Shown here: one piece after another, positions 26,359-35,323 of the stretch
Layout: the number at the start of each line of letters is the position of its first letter
Position numbering within the stretch: position 1 is the stretch's first letter
DNA from: Desulfotomaculum sp.
GTDB lineage: Bacteria > Bacillota > Desulfotomaculia > Desulfotomaculales > Nap2-2B
Direction: 5' to 3'
NCBI GenBank assembly: GCA_003513005.1
Contig: DOTD01000072.1
Span: forward strand, 1 to 64,000
DNA length: 64,000 nt
The notes under the pieces: generated by a model
What the model was told of the DNA's origin: nothing
Seen by the model: the letters and a program-made list of their open reading frames with translations, nothing else
The model's database searches: none
Position numbers and translations under genes: made by a program

Positions 26359-27361
26359 TAATATTCCTACCTTTGTATTGAATTCTGTGAATGCTGTTTT
26401 GTATGGCCGATGTTAAATTTTTTTGCACAGATTCACGTGCAAAACGGATGGCATTCTTTATAGCCCGGGAAGTGGAACTCCCGTGACAAACAATAATCAG
26501 CCCGTTCAAGCCCAGTAATGGGACTCCGCCGTACTCTGCATAATCCAGCCTTCTTTCAAAATTGCGGAGAGCTGACATTGACATGGTGAACCCCGCCCTG
26601 CTAATCCAATCTTTATTTGTTTCATCTTTCAACATTTGCATAAAAGCGGCGCCGATTCCTTCAAGAGCTTTTAGGACTACATTTCCGATAAAACCGTCAC
26701 AGACAACAACGTCAACTGTGCCCTGACAAATGTCTCTTCCTTCAACATTGCCGATAAAATTAAGATCAGCCTTTTGGAGCAGCGGGAAAGCGGCTAAAGT
26801 AAGCTCGTTGCCTTTCGTAACTTCTGTTCCGATATTTAACAATCCCACCCGCGGGTTTTCTATACCCATTACTTCCTGAGCATAAAGGCGCCCCATGATA
26901 GCAAACTGGAGAATATGAACAGGTTTGCAGTCGACATTGGCGCCGGCGTCCAGGATCATGGCGCACCCGCCTTTACTGGGCACCACTGCGGCAAGAGCAG
27001 GCCGGTCAATGCCCTCCATTAGACGGATCATTAATACGCCTGCAGCCATTAAAGCTCCTGTATTTCCCGCTGAGACAACAGCCGAGGCCGCGCCTTCCTT
27101 GAGCAGTTTAATGACCTGGACTATTGAAGAATCCTTTTTCCTTCGTACAGCAACTGCGGGAGACTCGGACATAGAAATGACTTCGGGCGCATGATGGATA
27201 GCCACAAGCTTGCCCGGATATCCATCAAGTTCTTTTTGCAGCCTCTCTTGGTCACCTACCAGAATAATTTCCTGGTTATACTCCTGAGCGGCTTGTACTG
27301 CGCCTTTGACAATCTCTCCGGGAGCATTGTCGCCACCCATGGCGTCAACGGCAATTTTCAA
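26348..27361 (-). CDS. plsX: phosphate acyltransferase PlsX
   Basis: Converts acyl-ACP to acyl phosphate for phospholipid synthesis. The 337-residue protein has AVDAMGGDNAP at the N-terminus, VVSAGNTGALMA, LDAGANVDCKP and VCDGFIGNVVLK. The start is TTG at 27361 after AGGAGGTAGG. It is the first enzyme gene after fapR, the classical fapR-plsX-fab order. Confidence 0.97.
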   Translation of the reverse strand: MKIAVDAMGGDNAPGEIVKGAVQAAQEYNQEIILVGDQERLQKELDGYPGKLVAIHHAPEVISMSESPAVAVRRKKDSSIVQVIKLLKEGAASAVVSAGNTGALMAAGVLMIRLMEGIDRPALAAVVPSKGGCAMILDAGANVDCKPVHILQFAIMGRLYAQEVMGIENPRVGLLNIGTEVTKGNELTLAAFPLLQKADLNFIGNVEGRDICQGTVDVVVCDGFIGNVVLKALEGIGAAFMQMLKDETNKDWISRAGFTMSMSALRNFERRLDYAEYGGVPLLGLNGLIIVCHGSSTSRAIKNAIRFARESVQKNLTSAIQNSIHRIQYKGRNINVQ

Positions 27362-27375
27362 AATCGGCCTACCTC

Positions 27376-27930
27376 CTAGGCTATCGCGAAAATAAGAAAT
27401 TTTCCTTGAAAAATTGTTTCATCCTGCACTTTTGAAGTGACCCTAACAATAAATTTGTTGTCTTTTTTACGGCTTATAAAAGCCCTGGCGATCACCTTCT
27501 CTCCGCAATAAACCGGCCGTTTGAAACTTATTTTTGCTGTGCCTGTTAGAGCAACCTTGGCGTTGATCAGGGAAACGGCAAGGCAGTTTGCCTGGGCGAA
27601 TATGTAATGGCCCCTTGCTACTTTTGTGCTGCTCAAGGTCATCTCTTCAGAGACTTCCAGTACAGAAACACCTTGTCTGCCGGGTTCCAGGTCGACGAGA
27701 TCGCCTACCCATTCTTCTTTTTGTAAAGTGGATACCTGTCCGTAGCTTCCTTTGGCAACTTCCCTTAACCTCTTGCGGAGTTCGGGAATACTCAAACCCC
27801 ACCGGTCCAGTCTGACTGTCTGGATACTTACACCAAGCATATGAGCAAGTTCGCTGTCCGTAAGGAATGGATTTCCCTCAATGTATCTGCAGAGAAGTTC
27901 CTGACGTTTGCTTTTCCCCGGACTTTTCAT
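27376..27930 (-). CDS. fapR: fatty acid biosynthesis repressor FapR
   Basis: Malonyl-CoA-responsive repressor of lipid synthesis. An N-terminal HTH (FLTDSELAHMLGVSIQTVRLD) is joined to a hot-dog ligand domain with VARGHYIFAQANCLAV, INAKVALTGTAKISFKRPV and later strands. ATG at 27930 (184 residues) is favoured because AGGTGG lies 11 bases upstream; an in-frame GTG at 27945 is possible. Its operator overlaps its own promoter, so it should regulate itself and the downstream plsX-fab genes. Confidence 0.94.
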   Translation of the reverse strand: MKSPGKSKRQELLCRYIEGNPFLTDSELAHMLGVSIQTVRLDRWGLSIPELRKRLREVAKGSYGQVSTLQKEEWVGDLVDLEPGRQGVSVLEVSEEMTLSSTKVARGHYIFAQANCLAVSLINAKVALTGTAKISFKRPVYCGEKVIARAFISRKKDNKFIVRVTSKVQDETIFQGKFLIFAIA

Positions 27931-27961
27931 GGTAATAGATGCCACCTATGTAAAAATTACT

Positions 27962-27978
27962 TTAATACCAGATACTAA
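27962..27978 (-). promoter_or_regulatory. FapR operator
   Basis: A 17-bp near-palindrome, TTAGTATCTGGTATTAA on the minus strand, matching the FapR site form TTAGTAcCTGGTActAA. It lies just downstream of the -10 element and 31 bases before the fapR start, where bound repressor would block transcription. Confidence 0.85.
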
Positions 27979-27983
27979 AATAG

Positions 27984-28012
27984 AGTATATCCTTTATCCC
28001 AGAAAAAAGCAA
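27984..28012 (-). promoter_or_regulatory. fapR-plsX-fab promoter
   Basis: TTGCTT (28007-28012) and TATACT (27984-27989) are separated by exactly 17 bases. It lies between the rpmF terminator and the FapR operator, so the lipid operon starts here. Confidence 0.8.
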
Positions 28013-28045
28013 CAGAACCAAAATATTTTGATTCAAAAAATTTTT

Positions 28046-28075
28046 AAATAAAAAACGCCTGGTAAATTTCCAGGC
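28046..28075 (-). terminator. terminator after rpmF
   Basis: On the minus strand GCCTGG (28070-28075) pairs with CCAGGC (28057-28062) across a seven-base loop, followed by GTTTTTTATTT. It separates the DUF177-rpmF unit from the fapR unit. Confidence 0.85.
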
Positions 28076-28130
28076 GGCGCTAGTCAGGTATATTAATCTC
28101 GAAGGAGGTTTTTTAAAACCCAAACACAAA

Positions 28131-28304
28131 CTATATCTTGATTACTTCCCGGGCTTTATAATAGCCGCAGGATGGACAGACTCTATGCGATAAAGTCAGT
28201 TTATGACAATGTGGGCAACTGATCAGGTTGGGAGATTGTATCTTCCAGTTAGCCTGCCGCTGACGCCCGCGTTGTTTTGAAGATCTTCTTTTAGGGACAC
28301 CCAA
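28131..28304 (-). CDS. rpmF: 50S ribosomal protein L32
   Basis: A 57-residue ribosomal protein of the large subunit. It begins GVPKRRSSKQRGRQRQANWK and carries a zinc ribbon CPHC...CPSC, so it is the zinc-bound (C+) form. The start is TTG at 28304, eight bases after AGGGGGTG; stop TAG at 28131-28133. It sits 49 bases after DUF177, the usual partner gene in Firmicutes. Confidence 0.95.
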   Translation of the reverse strand: MGVPKRRSSKQRGRQRQANWKIQSPNLISCPHCHKLTLSHRVCPSCGYYKAREVIKI

Positions 28305-28353
28305 TTTCCATACACCCCCTCTTAGTTTTTCTTAATGTTACTAAAACTTTATC

Positions 28354-28875
28354 CTAAAATTTTTCACCATGTCTGTCTTTGATGAATTCCCGAAGTTCAG
28401 CAAGCCTCGGGTCTATTTCTTCCTGGTTGCAGGCGCATTTTCCTATATTAAGGTTTTGACCGCAGGACGGGCATAATCCCTGGCAGTTCTGGTCACAAAG
28501 GATTTTCATGGGCAGGGCCATGAAAAGTGATTTTAATACTTCGGGCTCTATATCAATAACCTCGTTTTTAAAGGGAATCCACTCATCCTGTAAAATTTCC
28601 TGAATTGTGACGACAGGGAAATATGTCTCTTTGAAAGGCGCTTCAACAAAAAACTCAGCCTGACTCAGGCAACGGTCACAGGGACGCTGGATAACAGCTT
28701 CAACGGAACCTTCCGCCTGAATATTTTTTCCGGAGCTTGTGAATTCAATTTTTATATTCACCGGCACGGAGAAAGAAATTTCTTCTGTGCCGGTATTTGA
28801 TAAATCCGCCTCTTTCTGAAAAAGAAAGGCTTTCCCCTCGTTGTCTTTTATTGTTTCTATGTTCACCTGAATCAT
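28354..28875 (-). CDS. DUF177 (YceD-like) protein
   Basis: A 173-residue DUF177 protein. The family is nearly always encoded before rpmF and in plants and bacteria is linked to 23S rRNA accumulation. Cys pairs are present at RPCDRC and in the C-terminal CQGLCPSCGQNLN and CAC cluster, suggesting zinc binding. The promoter is clear just upstream. Confidence 0.93.
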   Translation of the reverse strand: MIQVNIETIKDNEGKAFLFQKEADLSNTGTEEISFSVPVNIKIEFTSSGKNIQAEGSVEAVIQRPCDRCLSQAEFFVEAPFKETYFPVVTIQEILQDEWIPFKNEVIDIEPEVLKSLFMALPMKILCDQNCQGLCPSCGQNLNIGKCACNQEEIDPRLAELREFIKDRHGEKF

Positions 28876-28906
28876 TTTATTACACTCCGTTGTTTTGGCG
28901 AAACCA

Positions 28907-28936
28907 ATTATATAGAAAAAAAGCCTATTCTGTCAA
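28907..28936 (-). promoter_or_regulatory. DUF177-rpmF promoter
   Basis: Perfect TTGACA (28931-28936) and TATAAT (28907-28912) separated by 18 bases. The -10 element is 31 bases before the DUF177 start. Confidence 0.85.
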
Positions 28937-28946
28937 GGCAATTATA

Positions 28947-28974
28947 ATAGGGGCGCTTTTAAAAGCGCCCCTAT
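28947..28974. terminator. perfect 14-bp inverted repeat after the spore protein gene
   Basis: ATAGGGGCGCTTTT is followed directly by its complement AAAAGCGCCCCTAT. It begins seven bases after the end of the small acid-soluble spore protein gene on the minus strand and likely terminates it. A long T-run is missing on both sides, so the efficiency is unclear. Confidence 0.6.
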
Positions 28975-28980
28975 ATGCCG

Positions 28981-29166
28981 CTAGTATCCTCTTGCCATGC
29001 TGCGTTCAGCTCGCTCGATAGCCAGGCGGACTAAGTTTCCACAGTTCTTTGAGGAAACGTTGCCGAAATAGCCGCCATCCCTCTGTACAACATCGGCTAC
29101 ACCAAGCTCTTCAGCCAACTCGTACTTCAGCCTGTCGGACATTACGCTTCTGCGCCTATTACCCAT
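28981..29166 (-). CDS. small acid-soluble spore protein, alpha/beta type
   Basis: DNA-binding protein that coats and protects spore DNA. The 61-residue protein has LKYELAEELGV, the conserved germination-protease region, then a family-like FGNVSSKNCGNLVRLAIERAE helix. ATG at 29166 is seven bases after AAAAGGAGG; an upstream GTG at 29172 is too close to that site. It is direct evidence of an endospore former. Expression is expected in the forespore, though I could not fix a sigma-G promoter. Confidence 0.92.
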   Translation of the reverse strand: MGNRRRSVMSDRLKYELAEELGVADVVQRDGGYFGNVSSKNCGNLVRLAIERAERSMARGY

Positions 29167-29351
29167 GAGCACGCCTCCTTTTGTTTTAAGGACATCGCGG
29201 CAAGGGCAAAAATTTGATTAAAATCTTTTCATTAATAATATCGCCGGATTGGAAATAAAAAATGAGAGGTAATAATTTCGATAAAAGGCAATAAAATATT
29301 TTATGTCAAGAAAGCTGATTGGATAGTGTTTCAAGATAGTGCTTTCAATTC

Positions 29352-29380
29352 TTGACAATTACATTTAAATAGACTAAAAT
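29352..29380 (+). promoter_or_regulatory. tRNA-Pro promoter
   Basis: TTGACA (29352-29357) and TAAAAT (29375-29380) are separated by 17 bases. The tRNA begins 10 bases after the -10 element. Confidence 0.85.
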
Positions 29381-29390
29381 TTTTATATAA

Positions 29391-29468
29391 CGGGGCGTAG
29401 CTCAGTTTGGCTAGAGCGCTACCTTGGGGTGGTAGAGGTCGCACGTTCAAGTCGTGTCGCTCCGACCA
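29391..29468 (+). tRNA. tRNA-Pro (GGG)
   Basis: Acceptor stem CGGGGCG/CGCTCCG, D arm GCTC/GAGC, anticodon stem CTACC/GGTAG with loop TTGGGGT, and T arm GCACG-TTCAAGT-CGTGT all form. The anticodon is GGG (Pro). The 3' CCA is encoded. Confidence 0.96.
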
Positions 29469-29500
29469 ACAGAGAGTATATTGTCAAAGCTTTAGAAGAA

Positions 29501-29534
29501 AACCTATCTTTTTACAAGATGGGTTTTTCTTTTA
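29501..29534 (+). terminator. tRNA-Pro terminator
   Basis: AACCTATCTT (29501-29510) pairs with AAGATGGGTT (29516-29525) over ten positions with one T-G pair. The loop is TTTAC and TTTCTTTT follows. Confidence 0.88.
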
Positions 29535-29652
29535 AGGACCGTGTAAAACGCCGGTTTTCTTACGTTTAAGTGACACACTTTTTTTATGTGTTGGTAACAT
29601 AGCCATATACACCCTCATACTCTGGTAATAAATAATTAAGGGGGGTTTTATC

Positions 29653-29745
29653 ATGGGTTTTGGATGCGGCATCGGTTGTGACACGGGTTCCGGAAGCGGA
29701 GCGTTTATTATTTTCTTAATCTTAATTCTTCTGGTTTCCCCTTGA
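29653..29745 (+). CDS. 30-residue membrane peptide, YjcZ-like
   Basis: ATG at 29653 is eight bases after AAGGGGGG and the frame closes with TGA at 29743-29745. The peptide has a Gly/Cys-rich N-terminus (GFGCGIGCD) and a hydrophobic C-terminal helix (FIIFLILILLVS). This resembles the short YjcZ/YcgM group of sporulation peptides. Strong ribosome-binding site and composition support a real gene; the family call is tentative. Confidence 0.65.
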   Translation: MGFGCGIGCDTGSGSGAFIIFLILILLVSP

Positions 29746-29846
29746 AAAAAAATGGCAAATATATAAATTTACTGCCATGTAGAGATAATCGGACTCAGTG
29801 TCAACGGTTCGGGAAGGCAGATTGCCGGGCTTCATGCCCTAACTAA

Positions 29847-30840
29847 GAGTGTTTACAAAGAAAAGCTGCCGTAAAAAAAGATTTTTGTTATCCTGTCAAC
29901 CTGGCATATGAATATTTCAAGGAATTAACAAGGATTAATCCGGATTACTGCAAGAGAATAGGAGACAAGTTTCTTGAGGAATTAGGAGAGACCGGAGAAA
30001 AGGCGATTGTTCTATTTGGAAGGCCCTATGATGCCTTGGTTGAAGATGGAAACATGGGCATACCTGAGAAACTGGCTTCCAGAGGGTATAAGGTGATCCC
30101 GTACGATTTTCTGCCGCTCGAAGAGGAACCCCCGCAGCAGAAGATGTACTGGTCAATGGGACAGATGATCCTGAAGGCTGCAAAGCTGGTCAGCAGGCGC
30201 CCGCAGCTCTTTGGCACGTTCGTCACCAACTTCAGCTGCGGACCCGATTCGTTCATTATGAGTTACTTCAGGGACATTATGGGGAGCAAGCCGTCGTTGA
30301 CTCTGGAGTTGGACAGCCATACAGCGGACGCCGGCATCGATACCCGAATAGATGCTTTTATAGACGTGATCAGAAACTATGAACCTGAAAGAAGAGCCGT
30401 CATCAGTGACGAAGGGATTATGGCTGTGTTTGATGAAAGGAGAAAAAAGATCAGGAGTGTTTCCGGTGATCATATTCCTCTCAGAGATCCCAGGATCAAG
30501 ATCCTGATTCCATCAATGGGATATTCGGCAACCAGGTGCTTTGAGGCAGCCTTCAGGCACATCGGTATTGATGCCGTTGCTTTGAAACCGCCGGCGGAGG
30601 AAGAGCTTCAGTTGGGCAGAGCCAATTCCAACTGCAAGGAATGTCTGCCGTTGGCCCTTACTGTGGAAAGCCTGCTCAACTATCTGAAGAAAAACGGCAA
30701 TGAAATCAAAGATGGAATATATGCGTACTTCATGCCTGAAGCCCCGGACCCGTGCCGGTTCAGCCAGTACCATGTATACACTGAGAACCTGTTACTACAG
30801 AAAGTTACTTCAGAAGAAAAATTGAACAAGAGGTCAAGTC
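29847..30840 (+). pseudogene. fragment of a 2-hydroxyacyl-CoA dehydratase activase-related protein (DUF2229)
   Basis: An open frame from 29847 encodes GEKAIVLFGRPYDAL, ASRGYKVIPYDFLPL, TNFSCGPDSFIMSYFRDI and LELDSHTADAGIDTR. These are hallmark blocks of the DUF2229 region in the long CoA-enzyme activase proteins (BadF/BadG/HgdC-related, about 1,400 residues). Only about 330 residues remain. The ASKHA ATPase domains are absent upstream, and homology ends soon after PCRFSQYHVYTENL, after which the frame runs antisense into the next gene. It is a remnant without a credible start. Confidence 0.75.
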
Positions 30841-30911
30841 GATCTTGTCGAAATCCAAATGCTTTTGCATACTATTTAATCTGCTCCAAATACCGGCAGA
30901 TGCACAGCAGA

Positions 30912-32228
30912 TTATTCGGTTTCTTGATTTGCCGGCACAGCATGGCTTACATCAGGGGCTTTAAATGGCTTGCCGAAATCAAATAAATACATTTCACCTT
31001 GCATATACATATCCATTGTCATTTCTTGGGGAATTTCTTTATCAGGATTTTCTTCTATTTGAACGCTTTCAGAATCAATTCCCAGTTCGGCAATATCAGC
31101 ATAAGTAAGGCTGATGTTTATATGAGCGTCATAGTCAACGAAATCGCTGATCAGTGTCTTTTTATTTATAAAGGTTGTCAGATAATAATCTATATCCATT
31201 TTGTTCTTTAGTATTTCTATAATGCTGCTTAACTGTTCAGGATCTGCTTCATCTTCTGGAGAAGCCAGGTCTTTTATTAGAGGATCAATCATCTCTTGAA
31301 AAATCCGGCGTAAATTGTCCATATCAAGTGTGGTATTGACGACGAAATATTCCTGACCATCAATTGTCAGGTCATTTCCAAAGTTAGGCAACATGCCCAT
31401 TTCCTTCATCTGGGATACGGCTTTTATCGGGTTGGACTGGATATTTTGCTGCTGTTGGATAAAATCCTTCATAAAAGTCATTTCCATTACGGACCATTCT
31501 TCTCCTTGTACTTTCATATAAATTTTATTTTCCGTCATGTATGTCTCTGTAACTATCACGTCCTCATTATCAGAATCATCGGCTGGCGTAATACTTATCT
31601 TTGCATAGCATTGAATTGGCTTTGTTTTAATCTGCCCTTCCATTGTGTATGCAATTTCAGGCGAAATACCTTCAATTTGCCCATCAAGTGACATGCCCAT
31701 GATCATATCCATATCCCCTGTCAGCGAATAAGTTTCAATACCATTAACAGCCTGGTCTGATTTGGCTAATAAATCCGCAGGCGTCATACCTTCCCTCGTT
31801 TCACTTCTCTTCAGGGCGATAAGATGTTCTGCTTCTACCCATTTAACTTCGAATCCGAACGTTTTGCACACAAAACGCAGCGGCAATAACAGCCCCTCTT
31901 CCGTATCAATAGGGGCTGCGGGTAATAAAACCGGCTTGCTGTTGAGGGTAGCTTCTTTTTTCCCTGTCGTAACGATCAGGGTATCGCTGTTTTCTGAAAG
32001 TTTAAATTCCTGGTCAGAAAGCCACTCATAATCGGCGCCGGCAAATTTATCATAATCCTGCGCAAGCACAAATATGGTTCCGTTTTCTGATATAAGGTCG
32101 GCAAACGGTACAGGATCGCCGTTCAGCTTTAACTCTACTATGTCCTCCGCAAGGGCTGCTGAAGTCATTATTAAAAACAACAGCAGTGCAATCGACACAA
32201 TTATTACCGGATTTCTTTTCAAGTACAA
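30912..32228 (-). CDS. secreted protein with copper amine oxidase-like N-terminal domain
   Basis: A 438-residue exported protein. A signal peptide (about 1-27, hydrophobic IVSIALLLFLIMTSAALA then Ala-Glu) is followed by the small copper amine oxidase N1-like domain (about 30-140, with LLLPLRFVCKTFGFEVKW). This domain is common in Firmicute surface proteins and has no oxidase activity by itself. The rest (about 150-438) resembles the lipoprotein-like DUF6612/LppX beta fold with many Met and acidic residues. It is divergent from the acyl-CoA ligase. Function unknown, probably cell envelope. Confidence 0.85.
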   Translation of the reverse strand: MYLKRNPVIIVSIALLLFLIMTSAALAEDIVELKLNGDPVPFADLISENGTIFVLAQDYDKFAGADYEWLSDQEFKLSENSDTLIVTTGKKEATLNSKPVLLPAAPIDTEEGLLLPLRFVCKTFGFEVKWVEAEHLIALKRSETREGMTPADLLAKSDQAVNGIETYSLTGDMDMIMGMSLDGQIEGISPEIAYTMEGQIKTKPIQCYAKISITPADDSDNEDVIVTETYMTENKIYMKVQGEEWSVMEMTFMKDFIQQQQNIQSNPIKAVSQMKEMGMLPNFGNDLTIDGQEYFVVNTTLDMDNLRRIFQEMIDPLIKDLASPEDEADPEQLSSIIEILKNKMDIDYYLTTFINKKTLISDFVDYDAHINISLTYADIAELGIDSESVQIEENPDKEIPQEMTMDMYMQGEMYLFDFGKPFKAPDVSHAVPANQETE

Positions 32229-32389
32229 GCACCTCCAAAATATGTTATACTTTGATTATTTCGCCACTTTATACCAAATGCCTCTTTTAGAAATATATTT
32301 AGACAATTGTGTTAAAAATGTCAAAAAAGGATTTTTTATATAAGGTATAGAAAAGTAAGGATAACTAGCTAAGGGAGGTTATATTACCT

Positions 32390-34039
32390 GTGCCGGACAA
32401 ATATTATGAAGCGGGAGAAAACTATAAGTATCCTTTAATAGTTAAAAAGCTTCTTGTGAATCCCCTTCTTTACTCACCTGAACAAGAAATCATCTACCGG
32501 GACGAAACCCGGTATTCGTACCGTTTTTTAAACGAACGGATCAACAGGTTGGCTGACGGGCTGAGGAGAATAGGAGTCTGTCCCGGTGATACAGTCTGCA
32601 TTTTTGACTATGATAGCCATCGCTACCTGGAATGTTTCTTTGCCGTACCTATGATGGGGGCGGTGCTTCATACTATGAACTGGCGCTTATCCCCCGATCA
32701 GATTCTTTATACGATGAACCACGCCGGGGATGATGCCGTTATAATCCACGCAGACTTCCTTCCTTTATTTGAATCTATCCAGAACGAACTCACTACAGTA
32801 AAAAGAATTATTCTGATCCGGAACGGGGAAAATGTTCCTGAATGCAGCGTTAAGGTGGATATTGAATATGAGAATATGCTCCGGCAGGCTTCCCCTGTCT
32901 ATGGCTTTCCGGATCTGGACGAGAATACGAAGGCAACCACATTTTATACGACCGGAACGACAGGACTTCCCAAGGGTGTTTACTTTTCTCACCGGCAGGT
33001 TATTCTACACACCTTTTCCCTTGCTGTAACCTTGGGCTGCTTTGTATCCTCCGTATTTCGCTCCACAGACGTGTATATGCCGCTCACACCAATGTTTCAC
33101 GCCCATGCCTGGGGCATTCCCTATCTGGCTACCCTGCTTGGAGTAAAGCAGGTCTACCCGGGGAAGTATGAACCGGGGTATATTTTAAACCTGGTAGAAA
33201 ATGAGAAAGTAACCTTTTCGCACTGCGTCCCGACAGTAATGCATATGTTGATTAACAATCAGGAGGCAAAAGACAAGGATTTATCAAAGTGGAAGGTTGT
33301 CATTGGCGGCGCAGCGCTGCCCAAGGGTCTTGCCAAAGAAATCGCTTCCCTGGGAATAAAAATTTTCGCCAGTTTCGGCATGTCGGAAGCTTTTCCGGTG
33401 GTTACTATATCGAACCTTAAAGAACATATGCAGCAATGGAATGAAGATGAGCAACTGGATGTCCTAATTAAACCCGGCCTCCCGCTTCCCTTGTATGAAT
33501 TGGAAATAGCAGATGTTTCGGGAAATATTTTGTCCAAAGACGGGGTAACGTCGGGAGAGTTGATTATGAGGGCGCCCTGGCTTACGGAAAGCTATTTTAA
33601 AGAACCTGATCGAACAAAAGAACTTTGGCGGGACGGCTGGATGCACGGCGGCGATGTAGCCGCGATTGATCAGGAGGGATATGTACAGATTACCGACAGG
33701 CTTAAAGATGTTATCAAGTCTGGCGGTGAATGGGTTTCTTCCCTTGAGCTGGAGAATTACACAAGTCAGCATGAATCTGTTTCGGAGGCTGCGGCAGTCG
33801 GAATTCCTGATGAAAAATGGGGAGAGCGCCCCCTGGTCCTGGTGGTTTTGAAGCCGGAGTACAAAGGGAAAGTAAAGGAAGAGGATTTGAAATCTCATTT
33901 AAAAGGGTTTGTGGACAGCGGCATGCTTCCCAGGTACGGACTGCCTGATCGTGTTGAATTTATCGAAGCAATTCCTAAAACAAGCGTAGGCAAAATAAAC
34001 AAAGTTGCCATAAGAGAGCTGTACACGAAATGGTCGTAA
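32390..34039 (+). CDS. AMP-forming acyl-CoA synthetase (medium/long-chain)
   Basis: Activates a carboxylic acid to its CoA thioester through an acyl-adenylate. The 549-residue ANL-family protein has the P-loop TTGTTGLPKGV, FASFGMSEA, the Asp motif MHGGDVAAID and the C-terminal catalytic Lys in PKTSVGKINK. Similarity is closest to AlkK-like medium/long-chain fatty acyl-CoA ligases. The start is GTG at 32390 after AAGGGAGGTT. It precedes a decayed IS and then thiolase and hbd sequences, so it may have been part of a beta-oxidation group. Confidence 0.92.
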   Translation: MPDKYYEAGENYKYPLIVKKLLVNPLLYSPEQEIIYRDETRYSYRFLNERINRLADGLRRIGVCPGDTVCIFDYDSHRYLECFFAVPMMGAVLHTMNWRLSPDQILYTMNHAGDDAVIIHADFLPLFESIQNELTTVKRIILIRNGENVPECSVKVDIEYENMLRQASPVYGFPDLDENTKATTFYTTGTTGLPKGVYFSHRQVILHTFSLAVTLGCFVSSVFRSTDVYMPLTPMFHAHAWGIPYLATLLGVKQVYPGKYEPGYILNLVENEKVTFSHCVPTVMHMLINNQEAKDKDLSKWKVVIGGAALPKGLAKEIASLGIKIFASFGMSEAFPVVTISNLKEHMQQWNEDEQLDVLIKPGLPLPLYELEIADVSGNILSKDGVTSGELIMRAPWLTESYFKEPDRTKELWRDGWMHGGDVAAIDQEGYVQITDRLKDVIKSGGEWVSSLELENYTSQHESVSEAAAVGIPDEKWGERPLVLVVLKPEYKGKVKEEDLKSHLKGFVDSGMLPRYGLPDRVEFIEAIPKTSVGKINKVAIRELYTKWS

Positions 34040-34162
34040 GCGCCACTGCTCAGATAAAGAAAAATCCGCCTGTTTTGTGTGGTAGGTCTGGCAAAAGGCG
34101 TGTCCCGAACTTTGTGTAAAGTCCAAATTGATGTAGAATAAGGAAGTATATTCAGGAGTTAA

Positions 34163-35323
34163 TTGGCCAAGAAAGACAAGAAAAGCCTAGCCCATCTTTT
34201 TTATAAGCGAATATGTAACCGTTAACAAGAAGACACAGACACGCTACGTCACTCATCGTTTGGTCGAATCCTTTCAGACGGAAAAATGGCCGCGTCAAAG
34301 GATTATCATGCATCTGGGCACACTTTGTCTGCCTCGATCGGAATGGCGCAAACTTGCTGCTTTATTGGAATCCCGGCTGGCCGGCCAGATCTCTATGTTC
34401 GAAGAAGAATACCCGGTGGTTGCGGATGCGGCAGACAAGGCGTTCGAACACTACAAGTTTGTTCAAGCCCATACAAAAGAAAGGATTACAAAAAAGGATA
34501 AACGCGAAATTATTCCTGTTGATCTGCAAAGTATTACAACTGGTTACTCCAGATCACTGGGGCCGGAGCTTGTAGCAAATACATTCTGGGAGCACTTGGA
34601 CTTCGATCAAATTCTGAAATCCGGTGGTTTTGATCAAAAACAGATCTCTTTAGCCAAAGCCGTAATTATCGGCAGACTTATAGCCCCTGCCAGTGAACTC
34701 CGGACCAGGCAGTGGCTGAGCCAGGGGACAGCCCTGGCGGAAATGCTGCCGGTTGATTTGACAAATGCCGGCAAAGACGCTTTTTATGAGATTGCCGACT
34801 TGCTCTATACAAAGAACGGACCATCAGTACACTCCAGGAAAATCGTTTTTTAGAAGCGCTCACCAGTCTCCAAAAATCAGTTGCTGATTTAAACGGGTGT
34901 TACGTGATTGAAACCAGCCACCAGGAGCTAACGGCAAAAGAAATATGGGAATCTCACATGACCCTGTCCAGGGTAGAAGGAGCATTCCGGTTTCTAAAAA
35001 CAGATCTCGGAGTGCGTCCGGTTTATCATCAAATTGCTGAACGGACAAAAGCGAATTTACTTATTTCGGTTTTGGCTTACCACCTCCTGGTCAGTATTGA
35101 GCACGCTTTGCGCAGCCATAATGATCACCGCCGCTGGTCAACGCTTAGAGAACAATTGTCAACCCATCAGCGAAACACAGTGATCTTTACCGACGCGGAC
35201 AATAAAATTCATCATCTCCGGGTTTCCGGTATGCCGGAAAAGGAGCACTTGAAAATCTATCGTCTTCTTGGGGTAAAAGACCCCCTTAAAAGGAGGCATC
35301 AATTAGCCGGATCAAGGTTGTAG
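34163..35323 (+). mobile_element. IS1634-family transposase remnant
   Basis: The gene starts TTG GCC AAG AAA at 34163 after AGGAG and shifts frame in a T-run near 34196. It then reads FISEYVTVNKK through WPRQRIIMHLGTLCLPRSEW to FYEIADLLY (about 34800). The middle, carrying the first catalytic acidic residues, is missing. A C-terminal part resumes with GCYVIETSHQELTAKEIW, LSRVEGAFRFLKTDLGVRPVYHQ and ISVLAYHLL. At least one frameshift and one or two internal deletions make it inactive. No intact terminal inverted repeats were identified. Confidence 0.88.

Noticed and set aside
30840..30986. C-terminal extension of the activase fragment
   Set aside because: After the homologous part the frame becomes Ser/Arg-rich and runs antisense into the 438-residue secreted protein gene, so it is not part of a real product.
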